Below, in pieces: positions 1-12,252 of a stretch of DNA of 64,000 bases. Both the position numbers and the translations under genes were made by a program. The stretch's first letter is position 1, and the number at the start of each line of letters is the position of its first letter. The DNA lies in the NCBI GenBank assembly GCA_963514095.1, contig OY741280.1, positions 7,453,964-7,517,963 on the forward strand. Direction: 5' to 3'. This DNA is from Eutrigla gurnardus. Taxonomy: Eukaryota > Chordata > Actinopteri > Perciformes > Triglidae. A model generated the notes under the pieces. That model was not told where the DNA came from. It did no database searches and was given only the letters and a program-made list of their open reading frames with translations.

Positions 1-3000
1 TTGCACTCGACAGCTCGTGTTGACACAGCGTTTAGCAGCGGCATCTGTGGTCTGATCAGGATGATCCAACCAGTGAAACAATGTGATTCCTGGAAAAAAA
101 CAAAAAACAGTTGCGTTATGTGCATCTCTCATTCCTTTCCTGCTGCACGGTCGCGTCCACCCCCCTCCTCCCATCAGGACCATTAGCTCAACCCAATGCT
201 CTGGTGGCAGCAAAGAAAGATCGTGGTCGCTCGACACCCACCTGGTTAGTGTTAGGGAGCTGCCATGTTGAATGCCGTGGCAAGTGCCCAACCGACATCA
301 CGTGGGCTTGCAGATAGATAGTGTTTATTTAGCGCTGCATCTGTTTGCTAAAAGAGACAGCGTGCAGAGCTTGGCAGCACGCAGATGGCTGGCCGGCGGC
401 TTCTCCAAACGGCCGGCATCCACGCCTGGTGCCACCGAGCTACACAGCATCCCCATAAAGCAGCGGAACAGAGAAAAACAAATCGCCATGCTGCACCAGG
501 GGGCTCAAAGCAGATTGAAGAAATAAAGGGGAGGACAAAAGACGGAGGGTGAGACATTGCTCATTGACCAAAGGAGGGGGACTCAATGACCCTTCATCCC
601 TTGGTCTAACACTCTGGAGAGCACTTCAGAAACACTCAACGCTCACTCCTTCACAGTGCTCACCCAAAACCCTGACAAAGTCGCCGGGTGCAGGGTATAC
701 GACAGTCCCAGTATATGTCTAACACTTACATTTCTCAGCTCAACTTTGGATCGTAAGCAGATGGTTTGTGCAGGTGTGCTCATGCGTTTTCATCTCAGAG
801 ACCCCATTTCTATGGATGTTGATAATTAGCTGTTTGAACGACAATAATAGTCTTGACCGATCGCTAAGCAACGCGCCTTCATCGGGCTGTGGTTGTGTAG
901 CTGGATGGCATGTAAAGCACTTCAACCTGCATGCAAGACACTGGTCTCGTTGGTTAACGAGGGTCGAGTATCGGTCAGAAAAAAAGCCCCTTTTAGACTG
1001 CCTTTTCGTTGCGGGAGTATTCCGCCGTTAAGGTGTAACAGAATATTACGCCTCTGAGACGGCAACGGAGGTCGTTTAGTTTGAACGCATCGCTGAACCG
1101 AAAACGTCCTGTCATTTAATGTATTAATTGCTAATGCTATGTTACAAAGATTATAACAGAAAGTGATTCTCAATAGAGCAGCTACTCAACCTTTAAACCA
1201 AGCGTCTCCAGTATCAGTTAGTTAGTGATGTACATTTCGGTTGGGGTATACTTTTATTGTTATAACATTTTTGGACAATTTTAAAGAAAACAGGAGCCAA
1301 ACACACCAGTAAAGATAAAATGTGGATACTTTTCAAGAGAAGTGATCACAACTGACATAGTCCCCACACTGGAGTGGTTCCCCAATGCTTTTTTTTTGTG
1401 TGTGTAGGTATTAAAAAGCCATATATTTTCATGGCCTGTTATCCAATGCATCATTTGGATGTATCTGCTCATGCTTGCAGTAATTTGTTTGGAGTGCAGT
1501 GGTAATTGATTGCTCTGGGTTGGGGGGGGGTTGTGCACTTGCAACGTCACTGTCTTTCTGAATCACATCTTGTGGCTCGCCTGCCTCTGTGTGAACCGCA
1601 ACCCTCTCGCCAGTTTGTCACCACACTATGACAAATGACATACACAGACACATGTGAACAGATTTTGTACCATCCCCCTTTCCATGCCATTATTCTGTAC
1701 CATCCCCCTCTTCCAAGGGGCAAAGTGTTGTATTTTCTGTGTGGCCTGTATAGAGAGGGGCTCATGGACTGCCTGGTTTGGCCCCTCGCCCCACCACCAG
1801 GACTGTCTGTCCTTTGTTACAAAGTTACTAAACCACTGACTGCAGCATTTGGTGCAGAATGAGCCAGAGCTTTGGGAGGGATCAGGCACTGCTTTTTTAG
1901 ATGCCTTTATAGCTGATGGTATTGTCTACACATTGTGATCAGGATCCAAAAACTGACAGTTTTGCTGTGTTATTATTGTGTCCGTGGCAGCAAGAGAATG
2001 GCCCATCACTAGCTTTGGATACATGTACGGCTCCACTCGAAGGTGGCGTGAAAACCCATAGTCACAGCAGGCAGGGAGATGCCACATCATTTAAATACGG
2101 GGATAACGGCCCACATATTCAGACCGCCTCTCCTGGAAGACATTCACGGAGTCGCACTCAGTTGTTGTTTGCATGGAGAGAGCCAAAGAGAGAAGTCCAC
2201 TCTTTCACCTCGACACACATGGCCAACCACGGTGTGAGGTGGACTTCAGCGTCAGTGCGAAAGCAAGATTGCCTGTATTTATTGGAATTCCTCAGTGAAG
2301 TCAAAGCTCAGATGCATACTTTCATAAACCGAAAGCGAGACAAAAACAAATACTGTCTCACACAGTGCGTCTACTTGACATAACTATTCGTCACATAAAG
2401 CAGAGCGTTGCATTGTTTGATATACGTCAATCGATGCCTGTAGCACACATTAGACATGTCAAACAGACAGAAGAGGTGGCCATAACAGTAGAAATAAAAG
2501 TGCCAATCTGTGAAACAATGTGATAAAAACAAAAAATGCTGTTATTTTTGTGATGGAAATGTTCCACACTGAAACAGGACAGTGATGCATCCCAGTCAAA
2601 CATAACAGTGGCTGTAGGGTAATTTCTCACACATGTTGCCATTAAGACCAACATAATAATAGTAATGATTATAATAAGACTTATCACTCCATCTTGGCAC
2701 GTCCATTAATATGTTCAACGGCACAATATTAAAATGGTTCATTCTGTGAATAATTCTTGTTGTATGTCCATTTTATATTAGCAAATTTGAATAATTTACA
2801 ATCATACAAATTACCCAATTTTTTATTTGTGTTACACCAACTATGTATTTGACTGATGCTGACTGTATAAACAGCAGTTTATCCATGTGGGAAAAACCTC
2901 AGAAATATAAGTCATCATGTGATAGCAGCAATTTCATGTGTGATTTCAGATGTGATAAATTCATCAGTTCATCAAACCTTTATATATACTCGTAAGACAT

Positions 3001-4405
3001 TGAGGTTTCCCTCATTTTCAGTGACGACGAGTCAGTTGTTGTGAAGGGCATGTGGATGGATAAATCAGGTTGAATTACTTTTGCAGAATGTATTTCTATT
3101 GCTAACATTATTTACACTGCTATGAGACATATTTAGGATTGCAAACATGAGTTAGCTAGGGCGTCCATGAGCGAAGAAAGGTCTCGACCAACTTTCCTGT
3201 TTTGTCTGCCTGAAAAGGGAAATTTGACTTTTCAGCAGATAGCTTGTGAAAAATATCTCCAATATTTACTTTGATGGCCATGGAGCCAAAGAATTGCTCA
3301 TCATATGTGGACCAAACATTTATTACATTTTTTTTTTCCATTATCATGAACATTCCGTGTCTTGAAGGCCCATAGTGGCCATGCTTGTATTGTTAGTATT
3401 GTAAAGCACTGCTTCACTACGGGCTTTATCTACTCCGCTCAATGCTAGCAGCTTTTCTTTTCTGCGGAGGAGCAGATTGAATGGGCCCAAGGCTCTCTAT
3501 CCTTCAATCAAACCCCTCCCACTGCCCCCATACTGAAACTGTAAACAAGTATCTTTGAAGATCAGAATTGCCAAGTGGGAAGTGAGAAGTAGTAAAAGAG
3601 TGATGCCAACTCTCTGGTGTGTGAACCAGGATCCGTCTTGTCATTGTTTGGTTAAATTCAGCCATTGCAACTGGATCCCATTTTCTAATGAGGTAATTAA
3701 CATCGTCACTTCCAGAGTTTGCTTTACTACATGATATCATCACGGTCAATGTAGTGTGAAGTCTCTTACACATACATACTCCCACATAACGGTCATATAG
3801 GTCACAGATGTGGGTCACAATGTATGGAGTGATTAATGTCAGCACATTACTGCTGCCTCTCGGCGGTGACAGTAATCTGCGCGAGGTCACGGCCGAACAA
3901 AACATTCGGCCTGATTCTCTGAAACGGAAAATTGCTTTCATTTTGATGCTTTGAGAAAATTTGAGAACAGAGATTAAGACTTAAGATGTGGGTTTAATAT
4001 ATCCTATTATGCAAAAAAAAATTAAAGAGATATATACAGCATATTGACAGAGTACCTGCCTGTGACTGATTCAGCGCACAGACTATATGCATTTCATCAC
4101 ATATTTTGATTGGATCCCAGCTGTATGGATAATATATAATATATTACTGAATTCTGGGCATCAATTGAATCAGAAATGTACAGTTTGAGGATGTTAAGTT
4201 GTTGTTGGCAAAGCAGTTAGCAGTCAACTCCATCAGGGGTTAATGCCTGATTATGGGGATAAGCTATTTAATCGGACAAGATCATAACCCCTGTGACAAT
4301 CAACACTTCTGAGCTTGGTGATGAGAAAGGTAGAGGTCAGATGTTAGCGTTAGCATCGGGGGCTGTAGGCGGTGTGCTACACGAGAATATCAGTCTCTGG
4401 CAGCG

Positions 4406-5892
4406 GTCGAATAGTCAAAAAATTAGGTCCTAACTCCTATTCCTAACACCTTTTCCTTGACCTTGGGGGGAAGGCGTTACGGGGTTAAGGACATTTGGAA
4501 GGAGAACTCAAAAGGATTTAGGAAAAGACGGCCGCGGTGTTCAAAGAACCCGACCGGACTCACTAAGCTACGTCATTTTAAAGCGCCCGCTGATGATTGA
4601 CAGCTGATGATCGATACCAGTGATTAACGTGGAGAAACTACAATAATGGACTACAAAAAGCACGTCGTCCACTTCTCCGCATGTTGTTGGTTTTAGAAAC
4701 GGCTGGTTCACTGACCGTTCAGCAGCTCCTCCTTCCTGTTTCACCGTTTGCTGTATTTACATTTCATTTGTGGTTTTAGTTTCGTTTTTGTCAAGTTTGT
4801 AACATGATTGAAATCAGTAAAAATACCATTAAATTACTATCACTGTCCACACATTCATCAGCACACTTCCAATGACTACATGTCTGCATGAAAGTAATTG
4901 TTAAATATGCAAATACGCATATTGTTTGTTTTCATGAACTGCCGAGGTTTGCAGCACTTTAAATGTTCTTGCAGGGAATTGTGGGTCGGCGTAATCTCCT
5001 TTCCTTTCGTAAAGGAAGGTCCGTTGTATCCGATGCTAAAAGAGCTCTGTAAGGAAGCATTGGAGCTCCTTTCCTTTGCATTAAGAGAATTGGAACGGCT
5101 CTTATCATGGCGGCCACTTGTTTACTTCCGGGTCACTTCTTCAGTTAGGAACCTTCCTAAGCAAAACAAAGGGTGCAGTCGAATAGTCTTTTTTGCTTAG
5201 GAAGGTTCCTAACTGGAGAAGTGACCCGGAAGTAAACAAGTGGCCGCCATGATAAGACCTGTTCGGATTCTCTAAATGCAAAGGAAAGGAGCTCCAATGC
5301 TTCCTTTCAGAGCTCCTTTAGCATAGGATGCAACGGACCTTCCTATGCGAAAGGAAAGGAGATCACGCCGACCCACAATTCTTTGCGAGAGCAACATTTA
5401 CAGTGCCGCACATCTCGGCCGTTCATGAAAACAAACAATATGCCTATTTACATATTTAACAATTACTTTCATGCAGACATATAGTAATTGGAATAGTGAT
5501 GATAAATGTGTGGACAGTGATAATAATTGAATGGTATTTATTTTTATTTATTTCAATCATGTTACAAACTTGACAAAAACGAAACTAAAACCACAAATGA
5601 AACGTAAATAAAGCAACCGGTCAAACAGGAAGGAGGAGCTGCTGGACCTGAAGCCGGTCAGTGAACCAGCTGTTGATAAAACCAACATGTGGAGAAGTGG
5701 ACGATGCGTTTTTTGTAGTCCATTATTGTGGTTTCTCCAGCGCAGACGTACGTCAATCATCAGCTGTCAATCATCAGCTTTTCCTAAGTACTTTTGAGTT
5801 CTCCTATCGCCTTCCCTTAACCCTGTGACGTTTACTCCAGAGGTCAAGGAATAGGAGTCAGGACCTTATTTTTTGACTATTCGACTGCACCC
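4406..5892. repeat. Giant imperfect inverted repeat / two DNA-transposon copies in opposite orientation
   Basis: Left arm about 4406-5160 and right arm about 5180-5890 are imperfect reverse complements over ~710-750 bp. Examples: gtttacttccgggtcac at the left centre against gtgacccggaagtaaac at the right centre, and gtcgaatagtcaaaaaatta at the outer left against the complementary outer right end. The right half (5171-5892, 722 bp) begins gggtgcagtcgaatagtc and ends with its exact complement, so it is a complete non-autonomous element with 18-bp terminal inverted repeats. The left copy has a degraded outer terminus and lacks the inner one. No transposase is visible; superfamily unassigned. Confidence 0.85.
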
Positions 5893-7259
5893 AAACACTT
5901 CTTAGCACAACGCCTCCTGCTAGCTGAGCTACTCTGCACTCCTTTGCTTGGTTTCTTGTCTGCGTTTGTCTCTTCTGGTTTCATCCGTCTGCTGTGATGA
6001 AATGTGATTTGATGTCTAGTTTTAAGTTTGTGCTGACTGTATGCTTAACATGGTTTTGTAGTTGTTTTCTAAATGTCCTACTTTCCATAATCCTTCCTTG
6101 CTCCTCTAAGTTTCTTTTCATCCTGTTCAGCTGTTCTCATTTTGCTTTCTAGTCTTCTAATTTGTTGTGTTCAGGCCGAGAGATAACTGTTGAAAATGTG
6201 CGTTTTCACTGACGAGTATAGTGATATTGATCAATGTGCATTGTCCCTGAGAAAAAACAACAAACTAAAAAGTCATGACATTAAGCCAGCAGAGATCTAA
6301 GGCTTATGGGTAACGCTGTTCATTAACGGCAGCTAGAAAAGAGATATTAAATAGAAATATAGTTTTCAAAAGGCTCCAGTCTTTATCTGGACATGAACCT
6401 AACCAGTTTGAATGAAGTTTTCTGACTTGTGGAACAAAACCCAGAAGTTTCACTTTGGCTCTATAGTTTAGCGTCCCAAATACAACATGGAAATGTCGTA
6501 GGGTTGCTATACGTTGCTTACATCATATTGTTCAGTCAGGCAGGAAAAAAGCCATTCATGTCAGCCTCCTCATTGTTATTCCAAGTCATTTGATCCTTTG
6601 TGGTTATAACAAATATATTAGCGCAGTTTTAATAAATAACACATTTTATAAATAATCTAAATTAAATCTAATGCCTTGAGGCTCTACGTTATCACATAAC
6701 ATAACGTAACCAGCATTAAACCCCAACCCACACTCAAGCTGGCATCCTCATTTCCCTGTCAAGCACCTCAGTGCATTCTGGGATGGCGGGTTTGGCTCTA
6801 GTGCGTGAATATAAAGGGCTTTATTGTAAACTAGGGCAGAGGATGCGTCTGTTGTGTCATCAGCCAAAGAAGGTCCCTTGGGTGTCTCGGGCCCCGCTCT
6901 CTCTCTCTCTCTCCAGCTCCGCTCCTTATTATTCTAAAGGGGAGCTGGTCAGAGGTGTGTGATGTTGGATGATCACGCTGCGTGTTGTGTAACAAACCTG
7001 CTCGGATTGTTTGAGTCTCCTGCTGCGGCAGACTTCAAAGACCTGCACCTAATGAAGCAAAGGACTCTGTGGTCTCTCGGGGTGCACTTTACACAACAAC
7101 CTGGGCTTTGTTGTACTCCCGCCCGGTCGCTACTGTGGGACGGTCTCCTCAGGGTTTATTTGGGATTTGTTAAAGCAGTTCTACATGTGATGCAGCATTT
7201 GCTGCGAGGCACGATGTCCTCTCTCTGTCCAGCTGCCACGATCAATAGGAGAAAAGATC

Positions 7260-7560
7260 TAGGTTGATGTTTGATGTGCCTTTTGGACATTTTTGAAATC
7301 TGGTTTTGGACCACCAAACTTCTACTTGTAATTGCTTTACACAGTTGTATTTCTTTTCTCGTCTGTTTATCAAATCAACTTTCCATGATAGAAAGTTTTA
7401 GTGCCCGTCATGTTCTTATGAAGATATTGTTACGTTTCTGTGTTGTTTTCTTAGTCTGTGTAACTCAATGTCATTGTAAATGAGGGCTGCCCCTCAATGA
7501 TCTTTATAAAAGTATAAATAAAGAAAGGTTGAATGAATGAATTAATCAATCAAATGAATA
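7260..7560 (+). mobile_element. Possible LINE-type retroelement 3' tail
   Basis: The segment ends with ataaataaagaaaggttgaa followed by degenerate tga(a)tga-type repeats, preceded by an AT-rich region with tttataaaagtataaataaa. Short tandem tails after such an end are typical of fish non-LTR retrotransposon 3' ends. There is no clear reverse transcriptase reading frame, so this is an inference from the tail alone. Confidence 0.35.
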
Positions 7561-8476
7561 TGAAAAATAACAGTTGATATGCTCATCCAAATTACTCACT
7601 TCAAAGAAATGTCTCAATAAAACACATTGTGTGTGTGTATCCTTGATGCTTTTTAAACACACAATGCAACGCAAAGACGGTTATTGGAAGAGTTTAAAAA
7701 CACATATTTGTGCTAGAGCGCTTCTCTATTTGCCTGCCTTTGTTGGTTCACTCCCACACTTTGTTGGTGTGTGACCAACAGCCGTTCCCTGACCATGAAC
7801 CAAGCCATTGAAAGCTTGGAGACAGAAATCATAGTTTTATTTACAAGGGACCAGGGACATTGTGATAAAAATACTCAATCATTTGATCTCTATAAATTCT
7901 ATCAAGGTAGACAAATGAAAAATTCAGCCTGAATTATTTTTTTATTAAAACATGGGATCCAAAATACATTTATCCTTTATTTATGCAGGGAGGTCTTATG
8001 ATTGTACCTTTGCTTTGTCCCTCCAACTTCTACTGTAACACCAAAGCTAAACCCAAATGTTATAAAGTGTACACTTAAGACTTCAACTCAACCCAGATAT
8101 GCCACATAAATAAAACTTAAAAACAGCTCTAATTTCACTAAATACATTTACTGAGCCACACAAATCACACAATCCATTTGTGATGAACTAGAATTTTCAC
8201 TCTTTTGTTTCTTCCTTTTTGAGACTTTGCCCGCGGCACTAAACTGACAGACCGGTTGAGCTGACAGAGTCGACTGCAGCTAGAAACTTTCCGTCCTTAT
8301 GTAAGGCCTCCGCTTTATTTTTTTCTTGACAACTTGCCGCATCTCTTAAAAAGTAACCAGAAAAATGCCTACTAGCGACAAAGTTTCTGTTGTTTCTCAA
8401 GTTGTCTTTTGCACTGTTTCAAGTCCACATTGCGAGTCATTGTCGAAGCTAATCCTAATCCTTTGTTCTCCTTTAG

Positions 8477-8637
8477 CTGTTCGAAATGACCGGAATAAGA
8501 AGAAGAAGGAGAGCCCAAAGCTGGAGCTGGCAGAGAGCTACGAGCTGACAGCCGAGCTGGAGACCATCATTGAAAAGATTCGCAAGGCCCATCAAGAAAC
8601 GTTCCCTTCCCTCTGCCAGCTTGGCAAATACACCACG
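8477..8637 (+). CDS. rarb: rarb exon: hinge (D domain) and start of ligand-binding domain
   Basis: 161 nt, the usual length of this RAR exon. Acceptor ctttag precedes 8477 and donor GTGAGT follows 8637. It begins with two bases of an Ala codon, then VRNDRNKKKKESPK, a Lys-rich hinge that carries part of the nuclear localisation and DNA-contact extension, and ends KAHQETFPSLCQLGKYTT at helix 1-2 of the LBD. Phase in is 1 and phase out is 0. An in-frame open stretch continues upstream into the intron from 8365, but the strong acceptor and the family alignment fix the exon start. Confidence 0.93.
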
Positions 8638-11601
8638 GTGAGTTCACGGTCCTGTGGTGCTTTCTGCTGATCAAGCGAAGGGTTCAGCTTCAGTTTGAAC
8701 TTCTTTGTGAGTCATAACCATAACGGAGCCACGGTCGTCTTTGACTCCGTGACTCTGATCTACCAATGGCACCATATGCTCCTCTGATCCGGTCTTACAA
8801 AAAGCCACGAGTACCGAGCTCATAATTATAATCAATATCACGTACTGTACCCTCAATCCCCCGCTGATGCAACTGGAGAGCTCAGATGTACAACCCCTGA
8901 CTGTAAAGGAAAATCCTTCTCCTTCTTCTTTCAATAGCTATTGATTGGACTTATTGATTGGACAATACAAACATGCATCATAACAGCACTGAGCAGCTAA
9001 CACATCAGGACTTCTAGCTGCCTCTGGTGAGAATAGGGATGCACCAGTGACCACACTGGAAACATAGCACAGTTTTGAATCATGCTCGGCTTGAGAACCA
9101 GTTAGAACCGCTTAGTTGACACAACCAAGCCGCCCACAATCCACAATGATTACTAAAATCTAAAAATATATCATTCTTGGAACTTCACCATCCATGATAA
9201 AATCCTATATCATCTCGTCCCTATTGCCAACATCAAACCCCTCGTTAGGGAAACACTAACCATCAGTCTGGTTGAGGAAGACAGCCAACTCAGGCCTCTA
9301 GTTGCTGACACGTCTGAAACGTGGAATGCAGCTAATCCAACAACTCATCATGTGACTCCGCTAATCAAACCGGCACAGAAGTGACAGGTTTGTGCGCTAA
9401 CGTGCGACGGGGGCTAAGATGGGTGTTGAGAATTCCCGCGGTGGTTTGCGAGGGCTTAATATTATCCCTGTCATGTCACAACATCAAGGTTGAGAGTCCT
9501 GTGCCGTCCCTGAACCTGCCTCGAACATTCAAACGTCTGCGTTAAACTAACAACCCGTGAAAGGTCAGATAGCAAAGGGATGCTAATTCACACAGGACCT
9601 TGAAGAAGAATCTCGTCAGCTGGACACGTCAGGCCTCGGGCACCTCGAAGCGTCCGACCCCCGTAAAGGGGACGCACGTTCCCTTCATCCGAGTGGCGAC
9701 GAGGGACGCTGCCGCGCTCAACATGACTTGGTGCAATTGTCGGAGTTCACACGCGTGTCGAGAGTTGGACTGAGATTTTGACGCTTTGACAGGCAAACCG
9801 GTTGGAGCTGCAGGACGGCTGGTAGCTCGACGGCAAGCAGAGATGGCGGCGATTTGATTGACACGTCGGCATGGCAGCATTGTGCGGGGAGCTGACGGCG
9901 TCTAATGTGTTTGTTTTTAAGCTGACTTACATATAGATTACAGTCGGTGCCAGCGAGCTGTGATTGACACCGACGCTCCACAAACAGTCTTCTGTAGGGA
10001 GAGTGTGAGAGCAGGAGGGGGGGGGGTTGTTTTATGATTTAGTGGAGCTAGTTTTGGAAATCTCATGACACCTGTCAGTCACGTAAAACACTGTTTATAC
10101 AAATGGGCTGAGCTGCCGTAACGCGGAGTAATGCATCGCTTGTCGCAGTGATGAAAAGCGTTCAGTCACTGACAGTAAACTTTGGAGAGGAGATAGTAAC
10201 GAGATGCACAAATGGAGCAAATTGGCCTGCTGTGTAGCTATTAGCTTTCTGCTGCCGCCGCTGTCATTTGAGTGTACAGTAAGCTCCGGTCTCTATAACT
10301 CTGTATTTTCTCCTTTTCAATCCCAACACAAAGCTCCTAATCGCTGTAACCCCTCTCCACTCCACCCGCATCCCGTTTCCCTCTCCCACGAGACACTTCC
10401 TGATTTTACAAAATAAACAGTCTGCACTGAGGCAAAAATCCACCGCTGAATAAAACGTGGGACATAATAGCAAAAAATCTTGCTCCCTGGTTAGGATATA
10501 AGCCAGTGTTTGCTGTTTGTTGGAGTGGCAGTCGGCCCTCAGATAAAACCTTAATCTGGATCAGTGGTAATTATGCTTGCTCACAGACTGTGAGAAGTTC
10601 CTCATTATTACAAGCGATCGGATCGTGATGCGCCTTTTGAGTCCTCCTCGTCGGGAAAACAGAAGAGGAGCTCCCGCGCCCCTAGATTAGGTTAAAGCTC
10701 CAATTATGTGGTGAAATATTCAAATCCTAGTCTGCAGTGATTTAGGAGTTCATTGCTGGGTTAGCGGAGATAGCTGCACGAGTGAGAGGGCTTAGCTCGA
10801 CAATGAATAACGCTTCATTGACAGTGATGGTGATGAAAAACGAGCTTGGCAGTTTCAAAGACAAAATAAAACATTAGTGCTCGGCGGGGCCCCCCGGTGG
10901 CTCCAGGCAGCGGTGGCCACTGCTGCTGCTGTACAGTACACAGCCGGCCCGGAGATATTAGCCATATTACAGTTTGTCGGCCGTCGCTATCCATCACAGG
11001 TGCTGACTGCTTTTTACTGCCTTCTCCCTTTCTGCATCTGTACACACGGGCCTGCTGATGTACTGCAGAGAGCTCATTTCTACACTGCCAGCTCCTTTTC
11101 TAATGTCGCGACTTGTCTAATTTGTTTGGATAAATGTTCTTAAATTAAATTAGAATTCCCCGGCAACTTCCTTGTTTCGCTCTATTGAATTATGGGACTT
11201 GTGTAATTGACTGAGATTGCGGGGGGTGGGGGGGGGTGCTTGGGTGCTTGGGAAAGAAAAAAAAATTCAACTGCGAATTATCTCACCCTCTTCCCTTCTT
11301 TCCTTCTCCACCCAGAGGGAAGAGCAAGATGAGTTGCTTTAATATCAGCCACGTCCACCACACCACCCCAACATATGTGCATTGTGCAAACACACACACA
11401 CACACACACACAGACACACTCGTGTCTCGGCACCTCCTCCTTCCCCATCAAATCGGATGTCAATCAGTGGAATGTGCGTCCGTAGTGCTGTTGTGTCGAC
11501 TGCAGCTCGTTGTCTTTGATTTAAGCACGGCCCTAATGTGCCTCTCACTTAACCCCAGATCATATTAAATGATCTCTCCCTCTGCTGTTCTCTGTCTCCC
11601 T

Positions 11602-11666
<65 letters not shown>

Positions 11667-12188
11667 GTGGCCACAATAGATCGTTTGCTCGTGACAGTGT
11701 CCAGCAGCCGCGGCGCTAACTGCCTCACAGTAACAACCTCCGGGGGATTGATGTTCTGTGAGGCAGAGGGCTGCTCCAGCTGTCTCCATAGTCACTTCAG
11801 TGGGCCGGAGGGCACCGCCGGATTCAGGCCCTCTACCACTGAAAGAGCTCCCGGGGCCGGGCTCAGACCGAGGTTGAAGTTTGCCCAACATATCGAATAC
11901 ATATTTCATGTGTGGTGAAAAAGGGTTTCAAATCAGTGGTTCACTTTTTTTCCCAGCAGCTTCAAATTCTTCAACAGCTTCTGTAAAACCTCCCTGCACA
12001 CGGTCCTCACATAGCCGGAGCTCAAAACAGAGATCGGGCCATCTGTTATTTTCTTTGAAGGAATTTACATTTTTAGTGACCAAATTCAAATGGGAAGACC
12101 TCACGGTTATACAATTAAATCTCAAACACAGTCTTTTATAAGCTGATTCCAGTTCTCTTAGGTGTAAGATATTTAGATTTTACTTCCT

Positions 12189-12252
<64 letters not shown>

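Larger units (their letters stand above)
1..8476 (+). other. rarb: rarb intron upstream of the hinge exon (partial)
   Basis: I found no zinc-finger-encoding exon of a RAR (no CEGCKGFF or CQYCRLQKCFEVGM) in any frame, so this is the 3' part of a long intron. It holds the large inverted repeat at 4406-5892, a probable LINE tail near 7260-7560 and a short repeat at 7970-8005 shared with 63379-63414. The short open frames here have no recognisable homology. Confidence 0.7.

Noticed and set aside
3796..3892. Several aggtca/gggtca half-sites as a retinoic acid response element
   Set aside because: The closest pair is spaced by seven bases (DR7), not the DR1, DR2 or DR5 used by RAR-RXR, and the third is distant.
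1..8476. RAR zinc-finger exons
   Set aside because: No frame shows the CEGCKGFF or CQYCRLQKC motifs; the exons must be upstream.
11565..11909. Open frame with a long Arg-Glu run
   Set aside because: Artefact of the TC microsatellite.
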